Part shown: one piece after another, positions 1 through 4,707 of the stretch
How positions within the stretch are numbered: the stretch's first letter is position 1
Layout: each line of letters starts with the position of its first letter
Made by a program: the position numbers and the translations under genes
The notes under the pieces: model-generated
What the model was told of the DNA's origin: nothing
The model's input: only the letters and a program-made list of their open reading frames with translations
Databases searched by the model: none
Source: a virus
Length of the DNA: 22,327 nt
Strand: one strand, 5' to 3'
Virus record (IMG/VR): IMGVR_UViG_3300026518_000063
Location: 1-22,327 of that record

Positions 1-58
1 TGCAGCGAGTCCATTTCGGCACTGTGTATTCTTTTCCATTATATGTTACTGTTTTCAT
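1..58 (-). CDS. Small phage protein, N-terminus only (cut by window edge)
   Basis: Only 19 codons are inside the window. The readable N-terminus is MKTVTYNGKEYTVPKWTRC, which looks like the start of a small phage protein with a short beta hairpin (the YNGKEYTVP segment). It is the third gene of a leftward operon and begins 18 bp after the stop of the preceding gene. A GGAGG lies upstream, but the 12-nt gap to the ATG is longer than usual. No function can be assigned. The start is plausible rather than proven, because the rest of the gene is not visible. Confidence 0.5.
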   Translation of the reverse strand, partial: MKTVTYNGKEYTVPKWTRC

Positions 59-75
59 TTTTTGTGATTTCCTCC

Positions 76-258
76 TTACCACGGTAAAATGTCAAAGATA
101 TAATCTGGTTCTAGGCCAAACTCCTGTGCTAGTACTTCCTCTGGGTTGGCACCATCTTCCACAAGTTCGCGAGTATAATTCAGTTGCTCGTTGGCCTCTT
201 CTAATGATAGTTTGTCCCTATTCATTAGTACTGCGATAATCTCATTATGTTCTAGCAT
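76..258 (-). CDS. Small acidic phage protein with GLEPDY motif
   Basis: This encodes a 60-residue acidic protein, predicted mostly helical, ending in a GLEPDYIFDILPW segment. I have an impression of similar short acidic proteins with an FGLEPDY-type ending in other phages, all of unknown function, but could not check it. The start is supported by GGGGAGG seven nucleotides before the ATG, and the ATG lies one base beyond the stop of the upstream gene, so the two are probably translationally coupled. It has no membrane segment, no Cys pair and no catalytic motif. It is likely an accessory gene of the leftward transcript. Confidence 0.7.
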   Translation of the reverse strand: MLEHNEIIAVLMNRDKLSLEEANEQLNYTRELVEDGANPEEVLAQEFGLEPDYIFDILPW

Positions 259-259
259 T

Positions 260-517
260 TCAAACCTCCCCTTTCCAAACTGGCAGGTCGAAGGGTACTT
301 TCTTCATACCTACTGGTTCCTGCACCCAATGGTGACCGGTACGAAATACTACGAATGTATCACTACCATTTTGTTTGAATACTTCCACATCATAGCCTGA
401 TGCTTTAATCATTTGGATAATATGCCTAATGGGTAGTGGTACTTCCCATCCTAGGAGTACAAGTCCATCTATTGGGACTGTACTAAACCCTAGTTGTTCT
501 TTTGTCAATCTTTGCAT
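260..517 (-). CDS. Hypothetical phage protein, first gene of a leftward operon
   Basis: This encodes an 85-residue protein I do not recognise. Residues 18-25 (DGLVLLGW) and 54-59 (TFVVFR) read like buried beta strands around one amphipathic helix (RHIIQMIKASGY), suggesting a small alpha/beta fold. The start has GGGAGG followed by CAACA and then ATG, a strong ribosome site. It is the first gene after a sigma70-like promoter about 40 bp upstream, and its stop is followed after one base by the next start. No membrane segments or metal-binding motifs are visible. Confidence 0.7.
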   Translation of the reverse strand: MQRLTKEQLGFSTVPIDGLVLLGWEVPLPIRHIIQMIKASGYDVEVFKQNGSDTFVVFRTGHHWVQEPVGMKKVPFDLPVWKGEV

Positions 518-556
518 TGTTGCCTCCCTTTTGTGGGTTATTCCTAACCGAGCTTT

Positions 557-585
557 ATTTTACCATAAATTCCCCACAAAAGCAA
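557..585 (-). promoter_or_regulatory. Sigma70-like promoter TTGCTT-N17-TAAAAT
   Basis: On the minus strand TTGCTT (580-585) and TAAAAT (557-562) are separated by exactly 17 bp. The predicted start of transcription lies about 30 bp before the ATG at 517. The -35 hexamer is identical to that of the promoter upstream of the HNH-like gene. Confidence 0.6.
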
Positions 586-605
586 TAGGCAATATTTAAC
601 CGAAT

Positions 606-1190
606 TCAATGCCTGTGAATCTCTTTTGATAATTCTTTCACCTCTTGGAGTATTTCATCATCTCTTGTTGTTATGTATCTTCTCTGAAGACGAACCAGCT
701 TCCTGATGGCTTTTTCTTTATCCACATAGCGGGTGCCGTATACCTTCTGGAGATTATCATACGCATCATTTTGAAGATCACCATCTAGATGTTTGACTCT
801 GAACTTATCATTCTTTGCTATGTCACCTTCTATGTATATTAGGGCCAGCCTATCTGCGTAGTATTGCTTACCCATAATCTTGATACGTCTCTTACCAGTG
901 CTGGAAATAGTCCCTGCTCTGTGGCCTATCATATTACTACGATTAGAGTGCATCGGCTTCTGCTTCCAGATAAATACACCAGTTTGGGGATTGTATTCCA
1001 GAAATGACCAGAGTAATTCCTGTGTGAGAATTCTTGGCCTACCTTTTGGAATGTTATTACCATTTACTGGTGGCTTATCCAAAGTTTGTGTCTGGCTTCC
1101 AACAGGTGGAAGCTTGTCCACAAGATGGATTGTATTTTCCTCCTGGTGTAAAAAGCCATCCATCATCTTTTGCATATCATTCTCATTCAT
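606..1190 (-). CDS. HNH-endonuclease-like protein
   Basis: This 194-residue protein resembles the small HNH endonucleases that are frequent in phage genomes. The N-terminal 50 residues are low complexity. Residues 57-76 (LLWSFLEYNPQTGVFIWK) match the usual NPxTGxFxWK lead-in, and residues 89-112 hold the GHRAGT...GKQYYADRL segment. Residues 132-150 (VKHLDGDLQNDAYDNLQKV) carry the HNH core, with His134 and Asn146 in the expected places. The normally conserved His of the AHRLAW motif is Asp113 here, and the D before the core His is Lys133, so cleavage activity is doubtful. A C-terminal basic helix may bind DNA. AGGAG precedes the ATG and a good promoter lies upstream. It could be a homing-type nuclease or a retired DNA-binding derivative. 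Confidence 0.75.
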   Translation of the reverse strand: MNENDMQKMMDGFLHQEENTIHLVDKLPPVGSQTQTLDKPPVNGNNIPKGRPRILTQELLWSFLEYNPQTGVFIWKQKPMHSNRSNMIGHRAGTISSTGKRRIKIMGKQYYADRLALIYIEGDIAKNDKFRVKHLDGDLQNDAYDNLQKVYGTRYVDKEKAIRKLVRLQRRYITTRDDEILQEVKELSKEIHRH

Positions 1191-1211
1191 AACAGGCTCC
1201 TATCTGAAGCA

Positions 1212-1240
1212 ATTATACTATAATTACGGCAGGAAAGCAA
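1212..1240 (-). promoter_or_regulatory. Sigma70-like promoter TTGCTT-N17-TATAAT
   Basis: On the minus strand TTGCTT (1235-1240) and a perfect TATAAT (1212-1217) are 17 bp apart, just upstream of the HNH-like gene that starts at 1190. It sits at the edge of the repeat-rich gene-free region, so the first TATGGGTGC repeat (1272-1280) lies about 30 bp upstream of the -35 box. Confidence 0.65.
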
Positions 1241-1310
1241 GAGCTGGCTGGGATGGTGAGCTGTTAAAAAGTATGGGTGCTAGACTTCCGATTTTAGGGC
1301 TATAAAGCCT

Positions 1311-1335
1311 GTTTAGAGTCTAACCAGCAATAGGG
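1311..1335. repeat. Imperfect palindrome GTTTAGA-GT-CTAACC followed by AGCAATAGGG
   Basis: GTTTAGAGTCTAACC is an imperfect inverted repeat followed by AGCAATAGGG. Closely related sequences occur at 3541-3564, 10889-10915 and 19617-19640. Upstream, at 1300-1317, the reverse complement of the outward arm (CTAAACAGGCTTTATAG) is present, so two half-copies face away from a shared centre. Confidence 0.45.
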
Positions 1336-1395
1336 ATTCGGCCCTAATCGGTGGCAAATTTGCAATTTTGGCGCACTTTTGCACCCTCATAACAC

Positions 1396-1439
1396 TTTAG
1401 CACCCATAGGGGCCGCCTATATTGTCTATGGGTGCAAAA
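1396..1439. repeat. Inverted repeat TTTAGCACCCATAG / CTATGGGTGCAAAA
   Basis: The arms at 1396-1409 and 1426-1439 are complementary at 13 of 14 positions and separated by 16 bp. The centre-to-centre distance of about 30 bp (close to three helical turns) suits a dimeric DNA-binding protein. The same arrangement recurs at 1756-1800. A variant single site (TTTTGCACCCTCAT) lies at 1377-1390. Confidence 0.7.
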
Positions 1440-1566
1440 TCGCGGAAAATTACAAGCCCACCAAGTATTTAAACACTAAATTTGTTGATTTTCTACTTCA
1501 CCATTTATCTATATACACAAAAAATATAGGGTTATAAAGCAATGAATTAGAATAAATAGCACTTTT

Positions 1567-1707
1567 ATAATATTACTAATAATTTTTATATATTTATTAC
1601 TCACCCTATAAATTACTATTACTTCTCATAAATTACTAATATCCCACATAATTTCTAATAACCTTACATTTTTTATATATAATAATCATCTATGTAATAA
1701 TATTCTC
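1567..1707. repeat. AT-rich degenerate tandem repeat with 20-bp period
   Basis: Units beginning with ATA recur at 20-21 bp steps: 1567, 1588, 1608, 1628, 1648 and 1668. The best-matching pair is ATAAATTACTATTACTTCTC (1608-1627) and ATAAATTACTAATATCCCAC (1628-1647); the others are degenerate. The 20-bp step is about two helical turns, so any bound protein or bent A/T tract would be phased on one face of the DNA. This fits a DNA-unwinding element or iteron array, but very AT-rich sequence can look periodic by chance. Confidence 0.45.
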
Positions 1708-1755
1708 CCAAGATGTATTATATCACTACAGCATTTATCTGCATATTTTTGGCAA

Positions 1756-1800
1756 TTTAGCACCCATTATTTAGGGGAAGGGGGTGTATGGGTGCAAAAG
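1756..1800. repeat. Second inverted repeat TTTAGCACCCAT / TATGGGTGCAAAAG
   Basis: The arms are TTTAGCACCCAT (1756-1767) and TATGGGTGCAAAAG (1787-1800), with start-to-start spacing of 31 bp against 30 bp in the copy at 1396-1439. A further single copy, TTTAGCACCCATA, is at 1912-1924. Together the two pairs bracket the AT-rich core of the gene-free region. Confidence 0.7.
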
Positions 1801-2003
1801 TGCTATGAAGGTGCTTTTTCGCCCGTTTTTGGGCCTTCAGCATAGGGATTTGTCCCAAAAAACGCTTTTCAATACCCATTTCAAAGCATTAAACTCCCCT
1901 TTTTTGGCCCATTTAGCACCCATACTTATTTTACCCACACCTTTTCTTATTTCTATCCCAAACAATGCCTAAAATACCCACCAAAATTTTTATTCCAAGC
2001 ATC

Positions 2004-2032
2004 AAAAAGGCGCAGCTTTCGCCACGCCCTTT
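2004..2032 (-). terminator. Rho-independent terminator of the SprT-like operon
   Basis: On the minus strand AAAGGGCG pairs with CGCCTTT around a short inner GC-GAAA-GC stem, followed by TTTTT. It lies 33 bp beyond the stop of the last tiny gene of the SprT-like operon. On the plus strand it is followed by TTTGTTTT, so it may also insulate the repeat region in the other direction. Confidence 0.7.
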
Positions 2033-2064
2033 GTTTTACATCCATTTGCTGCCATTTACTACCA

Positions 2065-2151
2065 TCAACCACCACCATACAGCCATGCCATAAACATCAG
2101 CAGCCAAAACATCAAACAACACAATGCCACTATTACATTTTCTTTCCTCAT
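2065..2151 (-). CDS. 28-residue single-pass membrane peptide
   Basis: This is a very short frame of 28 codons. It starts MRKENVIVAL, then continues as a hydrophobic run (ALCCLMFWLLMFMAWLY) long enough to cross the membrane once, and ends in three glycines. The positive N-terminus predicts a cytoplasmic N-terminus. It is supported by a perfect GGAGG six nucleotides before the ATG; that site lies in the last codons of the upstream gene, whose stop is two bases from the ATG. It is the last gene before a terminator. It may be a small membrane effector, for example in superinfection or lysis timing, but no family is recognised. Confidence 0.55.
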   Translation of the reverse strand: MRKENVIVALCCLMFWLLMFMAWLYGGG

Positions 2152-2153
2152 TT

Positions 2154-2312
2154 CTAACCTCCTAGCCCTAAAAACTTACTATTTATCCTATCCACCAACC
2201 CGCGTTGTTCCGGCCAAACCATACGGCAGTACTGCAACCAATCCTCTAGCCTTACTCCCGCACGTCGTTTGGTTCCTGTCACCTTCTCAAGCCTTCCAAT
2301 CATCTTATTCAT
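2154..2312 (-). CDS. Small basic hypothetical protein (52 residues)
   Basis: The product has 52 residues, starts MNKMIGRLEKVTGTKRRAGV and ends KFLGLGG. It is basic, with a KRR cluster, a RLEDWLQYCRMVWPEQRG helix-like middle and two Trp residues, so it could be a small nucleic-acid or protein-binding factor. No family is recognised. The start is supported by AAGGAGG located inside the last codons of the SprT-like gene, with its ATG one base after that gene's stop. The sequence GGAGGCTTGAA before the start is identical to that before the SprT-like gene, which strengthens the case that both are translated. Confidence 0.65.
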   Translation of the reverse strand: MNKMIGRLEKVTGTKRRAGVRLEDWLQYCRMVWPEQRGLVDRINSKFLGLGG

Positions 2313-2313
2313 T

Positions 2314-2736
2314 TCAAGCCTCCTTTATCTTAAACACAATCTTCGTACGAGTCTGCACGCGCATTTTATATTCTGGATAACACCTATCTAATGTATCTGC
2401 CTTAATTGGCACATTCAAGCAATTTAAAATTTCCATAAATCTACTGCGCCAGACCTGATTATGATGATTACCATACGGTACTAAGGCATGGGCCAACTCA
2501 TGACAGAGTGTTTCCACTATATCTTTACGGTTCCATTGCTGTAAAATCCAATTTGCCAATACCACTTTCCCGGCGTTATGTCCATCACTTCTACTATTTA
2601 CTAAATCACAGCTCCAAGCATATCCCGCCCTTGTCTGCTCTTTATAATCCACCACTAGCCGTACTCTATCCACATGTGGTATGTGCAAAAACTGTGCTTT
2701 GACAACTTCTACCATCTGCTCTAATTCTTTCTTCAA
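2314..2736 (-). CDS. SprT-like zinc metalloprotease
   Basis: This 140-residue protein carries the SprT-type zinc site: residues 79-83 are HELAH, followed by GNHHNQVW, where His92 with Trp96 fits the third zinc ligand of the HExxH...HGxxW pattern. Glu80 would be the catalytic base. The C-terminus (KMRVQTRTKIVFKIKEA) is beta-like and no Cys-based zinc ribbon is seen, so this is a minimal version. The gene starts with TTG: GGAGGCTTGAA immediately precedes it at ideal spacing, and the next gene has the same leader with ATG. The family includes SPRTN/Wss1 proteases that cut proteins crosslinked to DNA. The phage role is unproven, but removing proteins from replicating DNA is plausible. It is first in a three-gene operon that ends in a terminator. 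Confidence 0.8.
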   Translation of the reverse strand: MKKELEQMVEVVKAQFLHIPHVDRVRLVVDYKEQTRAGYAWSCDLVNSRSDGHNAGKVVLANWILQQWNRKDIVETLCHELAHALVPYGNHHNQVWRSRFMEILNCLNVPIKADTLDRCYPEYKMRVQTRTKIVFKIKEA

Positions 2737-2775
2737 TTCAAGCCTCCTAATCTTATTCTACCACCACCAAACAAA

Positions 2776-2799
2776 GGGGCCGACCCGAAAGCCGACCCC
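2776..2799 (-). terminator. Rho-independent terminator after the 129-residue gene
   Basis: On the minus strand GGGGTCGGC pairs with GTCGGCCCC over nine positions (two G-T wobbles) around a TTTCGG loop, followed by TTTGTTT. It begins nine bases after the stop of the gene ending at 2808. The SprT-like operon downstream probably depends on read-through or on a weak promoter I could not identify. Confidence 0.75.
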
Positions 2800-2807
2800 T
2801 TAAACCC

Positions 2808-3197
2808 CTATGCCATTGCTGCCAGCATCTGCTCGACAGCCACTTCAACAATCTCTTCAGGCTGCCCTGATAGAGCTTCCCGCAACTTGGCAACTGCTGC
2901 CTCTCTCTGAGCCTTTCTCTCCTCAGCCTTCTTATTCACCCTTCCTACAATGCCGTCTACCAAACGCTGCGCTGCGATATGACCTTCCTTCAGACCTTTT
3001 GGCTGGCCCTTACTATTCTTGCCAGCCATTGCCGCGCTGATACGGGTACGAAAACCTCCGTCTAGTACGTAACGCAGCACTTCGGCAGTCAATAGTACTT
3101 TGTACTCTTCACTATCAAAGATGACATGTGCCACCAATCCGTCTTCAGTCTGCTCCAGCTCGCCCAGTTCATAAGGCATTTTTTTCTTTGTACTCAT
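2808..3197 (-). CDS. Hypothetical phage protein with C-terminal coiled coil (129 residues)
   Basis: The product starts MSTKKKMPYELGELEQ. This inner ATG is chosen over one nine codons upstream because GAGGAG lies seven bases before it. The first 60 residues look beta-rich. Next comes YVLDGGFRTRISAAMAG, then a charged linker and a long helix rich in Glu, Lys and Ala (about 75-129) that probably forms a coiled coil. The RI....AG pattern resembles the segment in the protein encoded at 3644-4066, so the two may be distant paralogues. No catalytic motif is visible. It is followed by a strong terminator and preceded by a candidate promoter, so it is probably expressed alone and at a high level. Confidence 0.7.
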   Translation of the reverse strand: MSTKKKMPYELGELEQTEDGLVAHVIFDSEEYKVLLTAEVLRYVLDGGFRTRISAAMAGKNSKGQPKGLKEGHIAAQRLVDGIVGRVNKKAEERKAQREAAVAKLREALSGQPEEIVEVAVEQMLAAMA

Positions 3198-3338
3198 TTC
3201 AAGCTCCTCTGGCCGTCTGGCCATCTTTATTCAGTTTGCCAATGGGCGTGCGCCATTGCTCGCAGGAGATTTGTTCGTGTTCATTCTTCCGGCTGCCTAC
3301 TTCCGCCGCAAGGAAGATTTTACTCCAAATTTGTAGCA

Positions 3339-3367
3339 ATTACAACCCATGACGTTTGGCAATCAAA
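3339..3367 (-). promoter_or_regulatory. Candidate promoter TTGATT-N17-TGTAAT
   Basis: On the minus strand TTGATT (3362-3367) and TGTAAT (3339-3344) are 17 bp apart. An overlapping alternative is TTGTAA (3340-3345) with TAAAAT (3317-3322), also 17 bp apart. Either would give a leader of 110-140 nt for the gene starting at 3197. Both are moderate matches. Confidence 0.35.
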
Positions 3368-3385
3368 ACTGGCCAGCCTGTCATG

Positions 3386-3522
3386 CCGAATGGGCCACCC
3401 CCCCCCTTTCGGCTTGCGGGCGGGAGAAAAAGACTTTCCTAGTTCCGTACAAAAATTATCGAATTGCTCAATTCTTGGAAATAGGACTCGTAGTAAGTGG
3501 AAGTAGGGAGTCCTCATGAGGA
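3386..3522. other. Gene-free interval with hairpin and two palindromes
   Basis: No gene is supported between 3198 and 3643. Besides the promoter candidates, the stretch holds three symmetric elements. GCCGAATGGG (3386-3395) can pair with CCCTTTCGGC (3404-3413) with one mismatch, enclosing a run of eight C residues. GAATTGCTCAATTC (3461-3474) is palindromic around a short centre. TCCTCATGAGGA (3511-3522) is a perfect 12-bp palindrome. These could be operators or transcript structures upstream of the 129-residue gene. None is followed by a T run on the minus strand, so terminator function is unlikely. Confidence 0.4.
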
Positions 3523-3582
3523 GTGGGGTTCCTTCTTGGTGGTTAGGGTCTAAACAGGGATTTGGTAATAATTCCACATAGA

Positions 3583-3608
3583 AAGGGCACCCATTTCTGG
3601 ATGCCCTT
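3583..3608 (-). terminator. Hairpin terminator of the 140-residue gene
   Basis: On the minus strand AAGGGCATCC pairs with GGGTGCCCTT (ten pairs, one G-T) around AGAAAT and is followed by TTCTATG. It is located 36 bp after the stop at 3644. The T run is short, so termination may be partial. Confidence 0.6.
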
Positions 3609-3643
3609 GAGGAGCCTTTAGGGTGAGTTAAAGGCTATCTTGG

Positions 3644-4066
3644 TTAGAGTACGTCAGACAGCTTGGTTGACAGTTCAACAAAGACGTCGGGCTGTTCATC
3701 CTTACGGACACAATCCTTAGCATTCTGAACTGCTGTCTGATAATCTTCAAGGGACTCAATACCATCAAGAGTACGAGCCAGGAAGGATTCAGCAGACTCT
3801 TTCCGTCGACCACCACTGATACCACCAGCAGCATCTTCGAAATCGATCTTTTCGAGCATTTCAATCCTAGCTGCGAGTTTCTTTTCATCATCAGCGACAC
3901 CAGCACTGGAATTGTCGATGCGCAGTTTCAGACCACGTGCGAACTCACGCATAACGTAAGATGGGTTGATCTTCTTGAAGTCGATGGTCTTCACCACATC
4001 GCCAACACTAATAACAATATTGGTACCCTGAACATTAACATCTGTTGCATAGATTTTTGTTGCCAT
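3644..4066 (-). CDS. Hypothetical phage protein, strongly promoted (140 residues)
   Basis: The start at MATKIYATDVNV is chosen because GAGG precedes it by eight bases; a longer frame begins inside the promoter and is rejected. The N-terminal 45 residues (VQGTNIVISVGDVVKTIDF) read as beta strands. They are followed by SYVMREFARGLKLRIDNSSAG, a charged helix, a GGISGGRRKES turn and an acidic helical C-terminus. The middle segment resembles that of the 129-residue protein encoded at 2808-3197. It is the only gene between its promoter and a hairpin terminator, so it is expressed alone from the strongest-looking promoter in the window. Such isolation would fit an abundant small DNA-binding or host-takeover protein, but no family is recognised. 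Confidence 0.75.
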   Translation of the reverse strand: MATKIYATDVNVQGTNIVISVGDVVKTIDFKKINPSYVMREFARGLKLRIDNSSAGVADDEKKLAARIEMLEKIDFEDAAGGISGGRRKESAESFLARTLDGIESLEDYQTAVQNAKDCVRKDEQPDVFVELSTKLSDVL

Positions 4067-4151
4067 TTTAATTACCTCATTATAAGAGCACATAACGTGC
4101 TTTGTTGTATTTACTCCAGCATTAACAACATCTCCGCTGCAGCATTTGCTA

Positions 4152-4180
4152 TTTATAATACTTTCAAGGCACGTTGTCAA
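4152..4180 (-). promoter_or_regulatory. Strong sigma70-like promoter TTGACA-N17-TATAAA (leftward)
   Basis: On the minus strand a perfect TTGACA (4175-4180) is 17 bp from TATAAA (4152-4157). The leader to the ATG at 4066 is about 80 nt and holds a small hairpin (AGCAC-ATAAC-GTGCT, 4087-4101). It faces away from the terminase promoter, with 20 bp between the two -35 boxes. Confidence 0.8.
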
Positions 4181-4200
4181 GGGGTTTATTTTTTAATTGC

Positions 4201-4229
4201 TTGACATTTGGTGTACCTTGCGGTATGGT
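4201..4229 (+). promoter_or_regulatory. Sigma70-like promoter TTGACA-N17-TATGGT (rightward, virion genes)
   Basis: A perfect TTGACA (4201-4206) is 17 bp from TATGGT (4224-4229), about 28 bp before the terminase small subunit ATG. The -10 box is imperfect (four of six), so it may be weaker than its leftward partner or need an activator. Confidence 0.7.
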
Positions 4230-4257
4230 TTATAAAAATTATGGTAAGGAGTTATTC

Positions 4258-4707
4258 ATGGCTGATTTAGCAAAGAATTATGAATTATCAAATCAAAATG
4301 AGTTAATAGCACTCATGGTCGCTAGAGGATGTTCAGGCAAGGAAATTGCACTGGAGGCTGGATGTAGTATGACGCACATCAATACTCTAAAGAACAGTCC
4401 TCTTTTTATTATGCGAGTGAAGCAGCTTAGGGATGAATTGCTTCAAGATGGTACGTTACTAGAACTCCGTATGCAGAGGGTTGCAGAAGAATCATTGGAT
4501 TGCATTTCAGAAATTGTTACAATGCGTAACGTTGGTGATTTACAACTCATGAAACTACAGGCAGCTAACGCTCAAATGATACTTGCTAAGGCAGGCTTTG
4601 GGGAGACTTCCAATGTTAATGTGAATAGTAAAACACAAAGTATTAGTGCTATGCTTAAACCTGAAGAAATGGCAGAACTCCGTGAACGGCACGCAGCTCA
4701 GCACTAA
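4258..4707 (+). CDS. terS: Terminase small subunit
   Basis: This 149-residue protein would recognise phage DNA and load it onto the large terminase. Residues about 15-45 form a helix-turn-helix (ALMVARGCSGKEIALEAGCS followed by MTHINTLKNSP), the usual N-terminal fold of small terminases. It is followed by a helical oligomerisation region (MRVKQLRDELLQDG and on) and a short basic tail. The ATG at 4258 is chosen because AAGGAG lies six bases upstream; the longer frame from 4174 would run through the promoter. It overlaps the large-subunit gene, as is common. Position and fold make the call firm although the sequence family varies widely. Confidence 0.85.
   Translation: MADLAKNYELSNQNELIALMVARGCSGKEIALEAGCSMTHINTLKNSPLFIMRVKQLRDELLQDGTLLELRMQRVAEESLDCISEIVTMRNVGDLQLMKLQAANAQMILAKAGFGETSNVNVNSKTQSISAMLKPEEMAELRERHAAQH

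Larger units (their letters stand above)
1191..2003. other. Gene-free AT-rich repeat region, candidate replication origin or control hub
   Basis: No convincing gene lies here on either strand. The longest frame (1784-1972, plus) begins inside a repeat and has no ribosome site. The region holds at least six copies of GCACCCATA or its complement in alternating orientation (about 1272, 1400, 1426, 1760, 1787, 1916), plus a variant at 1381. It also holds a very AT-rich core (about 1480-1740) with a 20-bp periodic pattern and an imperfect palindrome at 1311-1335. Clustered inverted repeats flanking an AT-rich stretch are typical of origins that bind an initiator. That function is inferred, since no replication gene is in view. 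Confidence 0.5.

Noticed and set aside
880-1305. 141-codon plus-strand frame opposite the HNH-like gene
   Set aside because: It is antisense to a protein with recognisable HNH residues, has no ribosome site and would run across that gene's promoter.
1784-1972. 62-codon plus-strand frame in the repeat region
   Set aside because: Its start lies inside the inverted repeat, there is no ribosome site, and the product is low-complexity read-through of repeats.
3126-3506. 126-codon plus-strand frame
   Set aside because: It is antisense to the start of the 129-residue gene and its promoter, with no ribosome site and a composition unlike a protein.
3410-3560. Possible tRNA in the hairpin-rich gap
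   Set aside because: No T-loop or anticodon-stem arrangement could be fitted on either strand.
3320-3577. 85-codon minus-strand frame in the 446-bp gap
   Set aside because: It has no ribosome site and runs through a terminator-proximal region, a C8 hairpin and two palindromes; the product has no protein-like pattern.
4079-4084. Perfect TATAAT just upstream of the 140-residue gene
   Set aside because: Transcription from it would start inside or after the ribosome site, leaving no leader, and no matching -35 box is present.
4174-4257. Longer N-terminus for the terminase small subunit
   Set aside because: It would start within the divergent promoter region and lacks a ribosome site, whereas the ATG at 4258 has AAGGAG at proper distance.
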